From: Deltaproteobacteria bacterium
Lineage (GTDB): Bacteria; Desulfobacterota_E; Deferrimicrobia; Deferrimicrobiales; Deferrimicrobiaceae
Assembly (NCBI GenBank): GCA_023489025.1
Contig: JAMDCN010000085.1
Span: forward strand, 1-15,882
Direction: 5' to 3'
Length of the DNA: 15,882 bases
Within the stretch, counting starts at the first letter, position 1, and every line of letters begins with the position of its first letter. This document shows, one piece after another, positions 6,908 through 12,642 of this stretch. A program made the position numbers and the translations under genes. Below the pieces are notes generated by a model. The model ran no database searches, was not told the origin of the DNA, and worked only from the letters and a program-made list of their open reading frames with translations.

Positions 6908-8352
6908 CTTGGGATGCCGTCGTTATCGGTAGCGGCGCGGGGGGGCTGTCGTGCGCAGCGATGTTGGCTGCGGCGAGGAGAAAGGTGATTGTTCTCGAAC
7001 AGGGGGGAACCCCAGGCGGATACCTTGCTTCTTTTCGCAGGGGACGGTTCACCTTCGATGCGGCGGTCGACTGCATCGCTGGTTTGGATTCCGGGGGGAT
7101 CTTCACCCGGATACTGAAGGAACTCGGGATCGACGAAAAGCTTCAGAGGATCCGGCTGGATCCGATCCGCGTGAGTCTGTTCCCTGGGTTGACGGTGCGC
7201 GTCGACGCCCGGCTGGAAGAATACATCGAACGTTTGGTTCGTCTTTTCCCGGCGGAACGTCAGGGGATCGAGGATCATTTTCAACGCGCGGGCAAGATGT
7301 ATGACGATCTCGAAAAGATGACGAACGATCTGTTCGAGGAACCGGGGGCGGCATGGCATCTTCCGTCCATCCTCGGTCTCTACCGGGACCTCTCGTATTC
7401 CGAATTTCTGGACTGCGACATCCGGGACCGCAGGCTTTCAGCGGTCCTCTCGGACCGTTGTCCTTTTCTCGGGCTTTCCCCCCACCGCGTATCCGCGGTC
7501 AGAATGGTTTCCCTTGTCATGAGTTACTTCCGCTCCGGAGCTTTTCGTCCCGCGGGGGGCCACCAGCGCCTCGCTGATCTCCTGGTGAAGGGGATCCGGA
7601 GCAAGGGGGGGGAATTCCTTCCCGGGAAAGCGGTGAAGACGATACTCGTCGAGGGGGGGCGGTGCACACGGGTCGTCACCGAAGACGGCGATGAGTTCAT
7701 CGCGCAGCACGTGGTTTCCAACGCGGATCCACACGAAGCCTTGTTCCGGTTCAATAGAGATGCAAGCCAAGGGGTGCTTGTTGGAATGCCGATCGACCAC
7801 CAGGTATCCCCGTCGTTTTTCGTCCTCTACGCGGCCGTCTCGGGGGAGTTGTCTCCACCGGAAGGCGCATCGAGCATAGGGGCGTTCGACAGTTTCGACC
7901 TTGACGCTCTCCTGAATCCGTACCTTCCGTTCCGGGAGACGGAATCCCTCGGGATCTCCGTACCAACGATGACCGATTCCTCCCTTGCTCCAGTGGGGAA
8001 CCACCTGGTCATCGCGCACGAACTGGTCCCGTCCGGGTTTTCAGCTGACTGGAACCGGGACAAGGATGCTTTGGCCGAACAGTTGCTCCGGAAGGCTGAG
8101 CGGGTTCTGCCGGGGATGTCCGCCCGGCTTGTCCATTTCGAAGCGGCCACGCCGCTGACGATGGCAAGGTATACGCGGAACCACGGTGGGGCGGCCTTCG
8201 GTTGGGAACAGACACCGGAGTTCCCCAAGTTCCGTCATGGGGTTCCCAACCTGCACCTGGTGGGGCACTGGACAGGAACGGGCGGGGGGGTACTGGCCGC
8301 CGCCTGTTCGGGGGTCCGGGCCGCCCGGCGGGTCATCAAGGATACTGAATGA
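6904..8352 (+). CDS. CrtI/phytoene desaturase-like FAD oxidoreductase
   Basis: 482 aa. N-terminal FAD Rossmann motif VVIGSGAGGLS (Gly9, Gly11, Gly13, Gly14), with Glu32 at the end of strand 2 as ribose ligand. There follow GGTPGGYLASFRRGRFTFDAA, as in CrtI, CrtISO and retinol saturase-type enzymes, and the C-terminal FAD signature HLVGHWTGTGGGVLAAACSG. Members desaturate, saturate or isomerise conjugated polyenes. No phytoene synthase or other carotenoid gene is present, so the substrate is more likely an acyl polyene or related lipid (inference). ATG at 6904 with GGAGG at 6894-6898 sets the start; the frame is open further upstream, but that part runs inside the exporter gene and shows no family sequence. 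It overlaps both neighbours by four bases (ATGA), so it is firmly part of the operon. Confidence 0.88.
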   Translation: MTWDAVVIGSGAGGLSCAAMLAAARRKVIVLEQGGTPGGYLASFRRGRFTFDAAVDCIAGLDSGGIFTRILKELGIDEKLQRIRLDPIRVSLFPGLTVRVDARLEEYIERLVRLFPAERQGIEDHFQRAGKMYDDLEKMTNDLFEEPGAAWHLPSILGLYRDLSYSEFLDCDIRDRRLSAVLSDRCPFLGLSPHRVSAVRMVSLVMSYFRSGAFRPAGGHQRLADLLVKGIRSKGGEFLPGKAVKTILVEGGRCTRVVTEDGDEFIAQHVVSNADPHEALFRFNRDASQGVLVGMPIDHQVSPSFFVLYAAVSGELSPPEGASSIGAFDSFDLDALLNPYLPFRETESLGISVPTMTDSSLAPVGNHLVIAHELVPSGFSADWNRDKDALAEQLLRKAERVLPGMSARLVHFEAATPLTMARYTRNHGGAAFGWEQTPEFPKFRHGVPNLHLVGHWTGTGGGVLAAACSGVRAARRVIKDTE

Positions 8353-9389
8353 GAGAGATCGATACGACATGCGTCGTTATCCCCGCCTACAACGCGGAGG
8401 GTACGGTGGGCGCGGTGGTGCGGGGCGCTCTCGCCTTTCTGGAGACGGTGATCGTCTGCGACGACGGTTCGACCGACGACACGGCGCGGGTCGCGCAGGA
8501 GGCGGGCGCGGTGGTGATCCGGCTTCCGGAAAACCGGGGGAAAGGCCACTGCCTGCGCCTGCTGTTCGCGGAAGCGCGGAGAAGGGGATTCGACGCGGTC
8601 GTCTCGCTGGATTCCGACGGGCAGCACGATTCCGCGGACATCCCACGGTTTCTCGACGCTCATCGGAACGATCCCGGATCCATCATCGTCGGATCGAGGA
8701 TGGCCGATGAAGATGCGATTCCGGTCCACCGAAGAAATTCCATGCTGGTCGCAAGGTTCTACGTCTGCCTCGCGGCCAACCGCTACATCGATGACACTCA
8801 ATGCGGTTATCGCCTGTATCCATTGTCGGTTGTGGAGTCCCTGGCCCTCCGAAAGGAACGGTACGTCACCGAAACCGAACTTCTCGTGAAATCCGGGGAT
8901 TCGGGAGTTTCGATCCATTCGTTGCCGATCCGTGCCGTCTATCCGCCGGATCAGAAGACGCACTTCCGTTCCGTACCGGATGTGGCGGCCATCTCCGTGT
9001 ACGTGATCTCGTACTTGATGGTGAAGTGGGCGATTGAGGCGTTCCGCCCGGGAACGAAGCACACCTATTGTGGGGCCGGGAAGGGGAGAGACCGGTTCGG
9101 TAAATCCCCTCGATCGGATCGGGCGTTCGAGGTACTCACGTTGTTCACCTGCATGCCTTTGAGCGTTCTTTACGGGCTCTCTTATTACCTCATGCTGGGG
9201 GTCGGGATTCGCTCGTTCGAAGGGTTGCGCCAGTGTGGTATTCCCGTATGGAGAATTTTCTTTTCAACCATTCTCTTGCCAATTCTCCTCGTCGTTTCAA
9301 TAATTGACCTTGCAGGCAATCGCTGCGGTCTTCGTCCGGACCTGACTTCGGGATTCGTGAAAAAATGCTACCCGAATCTATGGGGGTAA
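8349..9389 (+). CDS. Family 2 glycosyltransferase with C-terminal membrane segments
   Basis: 346 aa. GT-A fold motifs: CVVIPAYNAEGTV (residues 8-20), DDGSTDDT (38-45), NRGKGHCLR, and the metal-binding DSDGQHD (88-94), then DTQCGYRLYP. This is the dolichol-/polyprenol-phosphate sugar transferase type of GT2. After about residue 255 there are two hydrophobic segments (TLFTCMPLSVLYGLSYYLML and FFSTILLPILLVVSIIDLA), so it is anchored in the inner membrane with the catalytic domain in the cytoplasm. It probably adds a sugar to a lipid acceptor, plausibly the product of this operon. Its ATG overlaps the previous stop. It is the last gene before the convergent minus-strand operon. Donor and acceptor cannot be read from the sequence. 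Confidence 0.87.
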   Translation: MREIDTTCVVIPAYNAEGTVGAVVRGALAFLETVIVCDDGSTDDTARVAQEAGAVVIRLPENRGKGHCLRLLFAEARRRGFDAVVSLDSDGQHDSADIPRFLDAHRNDPGSIIVGSRMADEDAIPVHRRNSMLVARFYVCLAANRYIDDTQCGYRLYPLSVVESLALRKERYVTETELLVKSGDSGVSIHSLPIRAVYPPDQKTHFRSVPDVAAISVYVISYLMVKWAIEAFRPGTKHTYCGAGKGRDRFGKSPRSDRAFEVLTLFTCMPLSVLYGLSYYLMLGVGIRSFEGLRQCGIPVWRIFFSTILLPILLVVSIIDLAGNRCGLRPDLTSGFVKKCYPNLWG

Positions 9390-9455
9390 CCAGCCCTCTA
9401 TTACCGGTCCACCCGTATCCCAGTGTGGGAATCCTCCCGTAGTCTCCAAAGAATC

Positions 9456-9492
9456 AAGCGGACTTCCCCCACCATTTCTGCACCGTCCGCTT
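9456..9492. terminator. Possible weak bidirectional terminator hairpin
   Basis: In the 137-base gap between two convergent genes, AAGCGGAC (9456-9463) and GTCCGCTT (9485-9492) form a perfect 8-bp inverted repeat with a 21-base loop. Only three Ts follow on the plus strand and a broken T-run on the minus strand. The position between converging operons is right for a terminator, but the long loop and poor T-tract make it uncertain. A smaller 5-bp hairpin, TCCCA/TGGGA, lies just upstream near 9418-9430. Confidence 0.35.
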
Positions 9493-9526
9493 TGTGCGCC
9501 TCGCCGGATAGATAGAAAGCTCCCCG

Positions 9527-10144
9527 TTACTCGGGCAGTTTTGAGACGAGCCCTCCGAAATAATTGGAGATTGTAACGGCGTCGGATTGCATCTTCGCAA
9601 TGATCTGCGATCCCGTGGGAGCTGTCCAATCCATCCCGTACCCGGTGTACTTGATCAAAACTTCCTTCGTCTCCGGATCTTCGAGGCTTTGCACCAGGAA
9701 GAACCTGCTCTTCCCCGCCCCGAAACCGATGAGCCACCTCTTCGCCGTGCTTCCGAAGTGGACCATCGAGTCTGACTTGCAAACGAGGTATTTTCCGGTC
9801 TGCTTCGCTTCTTCCTCCTTCAAGGTTACGACCGGGAATCGGTTCTTGGCCTCGAGGGAACTCCTCACCTGGGACCGGATGGTCGCCTGCAGTTCCGACA
9901 GGGCAGCATCGACCTTCTCGCTCCGATTCGCAGTCGTGGCCATAACCGGATCGAGTATAAGGACGGCCTTGTACCCTGCCAGCTTGGCGTTTGGGGAAAT
10001 GTAAGTTCTGTCTTCGTGACTTCCATTGGCCGGTTCCTTGGCCGTGCTGCGTTTGGCTGCGTCCCCGCCGGCGAAGACAACGGCGATCGTGCCAGCCATC
10101 GCAATGCCAACTGACAGAAGCAGGATTGCGGCGCGTTTCATCAT
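9527..10144 (-). CDS. Exported protein resembling DUF4410
   Basis: 205 aa. A signal peptide (MMKRAAILLLSVGIAMAG, hydrophobic to about residue 25) with no lipobox predicts a periplasmic or envelope location. The mature protein has YKAVLILDPVM, a helical stretch VDAALSELQATIRSQVRSSLEAK, and then a Gly-rich strand region WLIGFGAGKSRFFLVQSLEDPETKEVL. That last pattern recalls DUF4410 proteins, whose function is not established; I hold this assignment loosely. The start is well supported: AAGGAGGAG (complement of 10152-10160) stands 7 bases before the ATG at 10144, the strongest ribosome site of this operon. It is the last gene of a four-gene minus-strand operon behind three TRL-like lipoproteins, with a 51-base gap. 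Possibly an envelope or stress protein working with them (inference). Confidence 0.72.
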   Translation of the reverse strand: MMKRAAILLLSVGIAMAGTIAVVFAGGDAAKRSTAKEPANGSHEDRTYISPNAKLAGYKAVLILDPVMATTANRSEKVDAALSELQATIRSQVRSSLEAKNRFPVVTLKEEEAKQTGKYLVCKSDSMVHFGSTAKRWLIGFGAGKSRFFLVQSLEDPETKEVLIKYTGYGMDWTAPTGSQIIAKMQSDAVTISNYFGGLVSKLPE

Positions 10145-10195
10145 ATCGATTCTCCTCCTTTGAGGCGAAGGTCACATTCAGGCGCCCCCCCGCCG

Positions 10196-10492
10196 TTAGT
10201 CCCCGTAAACGACGACGGTTTCCTGCGTGTAGAGTCCGTAGAGGACCTGGAATATTTCCGAGTCCATGTGGTTCATCGTAGTGAGACCGCCGTTCTTTGC
10301 CGCGGCGGAAACTCCTGCATCTCCCCAGGAGACAAGCCACAGCACCGTATGCCTCGAGGCCCGCCCCTCCTTTTTCCCGAGAAATGTGTTGTCCAAGTGA
10401 ATATCCATGGGGGACTTGTAGTTCGCATACAGTTTCATGCAACCCGCTGAAAGAAGCGCCACGACGAGTATCGACACGAGGAATCTTCCCAT
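10196..10492 (-). CDS. TRL-like lipoprotein, distal copy
   Basis: 98 aa. Signal sequence MGRFLVSILVVALL with lipobox LSAGC (Cys18). The mature part shows GKKEGRAS, LWLVSWGDAGV, AAAKNGG, NHMDSEI and a terminal VYGD, the layout of TRL-like family proteins: small lipoproteins without a known function. An in-frame GTG at 10516 is possible, but ATG at 10492 gives a proper signal peptide and has GAGGAAG (complement of 10502-10508) 9 bases upstream. From GKKEGRAS onward, 47 of 60 residues match the proximal copy at 10928-11224, so the two are recent duplicates. It follows the middle copy after a 20-base gap. Confidence 0.82.
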   Translation of the reverse strand: MGRFLVSILVVALLSAGCMKLYANYKSPMDIHLDNTFLGKKEGRASRHTVLWLVSWGDAGVSAAAKNGGLTTMNHMDSEIFQVLYGLYTQETVVVYGD

Positions 10493-10512
10493 GTTCACAG
10501 ACTTCCTCAGGA

Positions 10513-10914
10513 TCACATTCCTACGTCAACGTCGATTCGTGACGATTCCGCCAGTGGGTTCGCCGCCGTACCGTAGACGTGAACCGTGTGGCGCGTCCAG
10601 AAACCTAAGATATAGCTTCTTGTCTCCAGGTCGGCGTAATGGATCGTTTCGATCCCCCCTCTTTTGGCGATCTCGCCGATAGCGTTGTCGTCCCATAGGA
10701 TTGAGACATATTGGAACTGGATCTGTTTCATAGTGCCGCTCGCGGCACCCGTTGGGGCAACGTCCACGGCGCCCCGATGACGGGACAGGGGTCGTACCGT
10801 GTGGGTGTACAGGAGACCGAAGCTTCGATAGGTGTAAAGACTCCCCAGGCTTCCGCAGCCGGAGAGGAGCAGAACCGGCGCAAAGGCAAGGGCGGCGAGG
10901 CGTTTTCCTGGCAC
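10513..10914 (-). CDS. TRL-like lipoprotein, divergent middle copy
   Basis: 133 aa from a GTG start. Signal MPGKRLAALAFAPV with lipobox LLSGC (Cys20). It keeps the general TRL outline: LLYTHTVRPL after the Cys, DDNAIGEIAKRGGI in place of GDAGVAAAAKNGG, IHYADLETRSYILGFWTRHTVHVYG at the end of the core. It lacks the GKKEGRA motif and has a longer N-terminal half plus a C-terminal extension of about 17 residues beyond VYG. Start chosen because GAGGA (complement of 10921-10925) is 6 bases before the GTG and because it places Lys-Arg ahead of the hydrophobic core; the frame is open further upstream into the preceding gene. Only 13 bases separate it from the proximal copy. Confidence 0.74.
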   Translation of the reverse strand: MPGKRLAALAFAPVLLLSGCGSLGSLYTYRSFGLLYTHTVRPLSRHRGAVDVAPTGAASGTMKQIQFQYVSILWDDNAIGEIAKRGGIETIHYADLETRSYILGFWTRHTVHVYGTAANPLAESSRIDVDVGM

Positions 10915-10927
10915 CGCGGATCCTCGA

Positions 10928-11224
10928 TCAATCGCCGTAAACGATGGTGGTCTCTTTCGTGTAAAGCCCGAAAAGGAAGTTCTGGATTTCCACATCCATG
11001 TGATTGACCGTGACCAGGCCGCCGTTCTTCGCTGCGGCCGCGACCCCTGCGTCCCCCCAGGAGACGAGCCAGAGCACCGAATGAGTTGATGCCCGGCCCT
11101 CCTTCTTTCCCAAGATGGTTTTATTCAGGTCGGTGCTCAGGGGGGCCACCACATTCGAATAAAGGCACCCCGTCAGAAGGAACCCCGCCGCAAGGATGGC
11201 AAACACGGGTCTCTTGGTATTAAT
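10928..11224 (-). CDS. TRL-like lipoprotein, proximal copy (probable ATT start)
   Basis: 98 aa if started at ATT (complement of 11222-11224), giving I/M-NTKRP followed by a hydrophobic core and lipobox LLTGC (Cys20). The core is GKKEGRAS, LWLVSWGDAGV, AAAKNGG, NHMDVEI, ending VYGD, closely matching the distal copy. No ATG or TTG lies at a suitable place. GGGAG with AAGGA sits just before the ATT. GTG at 11206 would leave a 13-residue signal with no positive charge. ATG at 11299 overlaps a likely -10 box and would give a 45-residue leader. The ATT choice also makes this copy the same length as the distal one (98 aa). First gene of the TRL operon. Confidence 0.78.
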   Translation of the reverse strand: MNTKRPVFAILAAGFLLTGCLYSNVVAPLSTDLNKTILGKKEGRASTHSVLWLVSWGDAGVAAAAKNGGLVTVNHMDVEIQNFLFGLYTKETTIVYGD

Positions 11225-11225
11225 T

Positions 11226-11236
11226 TCCTTCTCCCT
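11226..11236 (-). promoter_or_regulatory. Ribosome binding site for the proximal TRL gene
   Basis: On the minus strand the sequence reads AGGGAGAAGGA, one base before the ATT at 11224. GGAG inside it ends 6 bases from the ATT, a normal distance. It is too far from the GTG at 11206 and thus supports the rare ATT start. Confidence 0.5.
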
Positions 11237-11290
11237 TTCAACGGTCGTAAAACGGCGGGTTTCCGGTATGCCCGCGCTCCGTTTCGAATG

Positions 11291-11320
11291 ATCATACATT
11301 TCCGGTACCGTCCCGCACAA
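11291..11320 (-). promoter_or_regulatory. Putative sigma-70-like promoter of the TRL operon
   Basis: On the minus strand, TTGTGC (complement of 11315-11320) and TATGAT (complement of 11291-11296, five of six matches to TATAAT) are separated by 18 bases. Transcription would start near 11284, leaving a leader of about 60 bases before the ATT at 11224. The -35 box is weak (three of six). Position directly upstream of the four-gene operon supports it. Confidence 0.38.
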
Positions 11321-11759
11321 TACCTTTGTCCCGGGAAGGTGTAAAGAGGCGGAGGCTGCCGGTGGGCGTGGAATTCGAGGACACAGACCCCTCGCAGTCG
11401 TTACATGTCAAACGGGAATCATGGGGGGGGAAGCCGCACGTACCGAGAAACCTGTGCGAACAAACGGGTGGACCGATCATGGTGGGATGATCGTGAATAA
11501 CCCGTCACCTCGGCTGTTTGACGGTACACTACATCGAGGGAAAACTCATTGGCTCCGATGGAGGTTGTCAGGATGACCCCTACGATTACAGCGAAGATGA
11601 GCAGATATATCGTCGCAACTACATTGAGGAGGAGGCGTGTGAAGAAGAGTTTCCCAGATGACCCGGCTCCCGAGGTAGATGCCGACGGATTAACTCATGG
11701 CCGGGGAGGTGGAATCCTCACCGATTCCAAGCGCCTCCGGATTCCGCCGGATTCCGCGC
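11321..11759. other. Intergenic region between divergent operons
   Basis: This is the largest stretch without a convincing gene. On the plus strand, TTG at 11326 opens a 54-codon frame to 11490 and TTG at 11518 opens a 47-codon frame to 11661. The second is strongly acidic (contains YDYSEDEQIYRRNYIEEEACEEE) but has no ribosome binding site and no ATG. A longer frame at 11549-11791 starts at TTG and is rich in Arg and Pro, as expected for a chance frame. No tRNA, rRNA, CRISPR or insertion sequence is visible. Confidence 0.5.
11737..11756. repeat. Perfect tandem decamer CCGGATTCCG x2
   Basis: The decamer CCGGATTCCG occurs twice back to back at 11737-11746 and 11747-11756. It lies immediately upstream of the putative promoter of the haem operon. 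A near-inverse, GGAATCC, is at 11711-11717. It could be an operator, or simple slippage in GC-rich DNA. Confidence 0.6.
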
Positions 11760-11789
11760 TTGTTCCGGGCGGTAATGGTGGTCTAAAAT
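11760..11789 (+). promoter_or_regulatory. Putative promoter giving a leaderless ccsA/hem transcript
   Basis: TTGTTC (11760-11765) and TAAAAT (11784-11789, five of six matches to TATAAT) with an 18-base spacer. The expected transcription start, 7 bases after the -10 box, is 11796, the A of the start codon of the first gene. No ribosome binding site is seen before that ATG, which fits a leaderless message. The -35 match is poor, so this is tentative. Confidence 0.38.
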
Positions 11790-11795
11790 GATCGG

Positions 11796-12623
11796 ATGCA
11801 CACCATCCTGCTCAAGGTCACGGCCCTCTTTTACCTCGTCGGGGCGCTGGCGTACCTCCACTTCATCTTCACGCTGAACGAACGAAGCGCGAAGCTCGGG
11901 CGGATGCTGCTGCTGATCGGCGCGATCCTCCACGGGGCGGGGTTCGTCGCGCGCTACTTCGCCGCCGGATACACCCCGATCACGAGCCTCTTCGAGTCGC
12001 TCTCCTTCTCCGCCTTCGCGATCGTGTGCGTCTTCCTCGCCTTCGAGCTCAGGTACCACCTCCGGGTGCTCGGCGCGTTCGTGGCGCCGCTGGCCTTCGC
12101 GTTCAGCGTCTCCGCCGCCTTCCTCCCGGGGGAGGTCCGGGCGCTGGCTCCCGCGCTCAACTCGTACTGGCTCCCCGTCCACGTGGTGCTTCTTTTCTTC
12201 GGCAACGCCGTCTTCGCCGTGGCGTTCGGCGCGGGGATCATGTACCTGCTGATGGAGAGGGAGCTGAAGACCAAGAAAATGGGGGCGATCTTCAAGCGCC
12301 TCCCGTCCCTGAACGTCCTCGACGACATCAACTACCGGTGCCTGACGATCGGTTTCCCCCTGCTCACCCTGGGGGTCATCACGGGATCTATCTGGGCGGA
12401 GTACGCCTGGGGCTCGTACTGGAGCTGGGATCCGAAAGAGGTCTGGTCCCTCATCACGTGGCTGCTCTACGCCGCGCTGCTCCACGGACGGATGACCGTC
12501 GGCTGGCGCGGCCGCAAGGCGGCGATCCTCGCCATCGTCGGGTTCTGCGCGGTCCTGTTCACCTTCCTCGGCGTGAACCTTCTCCTGCCGGGTCTGCACA
12601 CCTACTCGAACCTTTCCGGCTGA
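11796..12623 (+). CDS. CcsA/HemX-family cytochrome c assembly membrane protein
   Basis: 275 aa inner-membrane protein with about eight hydrophobic segments. The diagnostic Trp-rich haem-handling motif WGSYWSWDPKEVW lies at residues 205-217, followed by SLITWLLYA. Conserved His are seen at HFIF (residue 22), in PVHVV, and in LLHGRM. This is the CcsA/ResC fold of system II cytochrome c maturation, which passes haem to apocytochromes at the outer face of the membrane. Short members next to hemA are often named HemX; a regulatory or stabilising role for glutamyl-tRNA reductase is known for HemX in Bacillus. Position 19 bases before hemA makes either reading possible. No ribosome site precedes the ATG; see the promoter entry. 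Confidence 0.9.
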   Translation: MHTILLKVTALFYLVGALAYLHFIFTLNERSAKLGRMLLLIGAILHGAGFVARYFAAGYTPITSLFESLSFSAFAIVCVFLAFELRYHLRVLGAFVAPLAFAFSVSAAFLPGEVRALAPALNSYWLPVHVVLLFFGNAVFAVAFGAGIMYLLMERELKTKKMGAIFKRLPSLNVLDDINYRCLTIGFPLLTLGVITGSIWAEYAWGSYWSWDPKEVWSLITWLLYAALLHGRMTVGWRGRKAAILAIVGFCAVLFTFLGVNLLLPGLHTYSNLSG

Positions 12624-12642
12624 TGGAACGGCGAAACATCGT

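Noticed and set aside
11326..11490. 54-codon plus-strand frame from TTG in the intergenic region
   Set aside because: No ribosome site, no recognisable sequence, and it overlaps the likely promoter region of the TRL operon.
11549..11791. 80-codon plus-strand frame from TTG before ccsA
   Set aside because: Arg/Pro/Gly-rich without ribosome site or motif; it covers the tandem decamer and the putative promoter.
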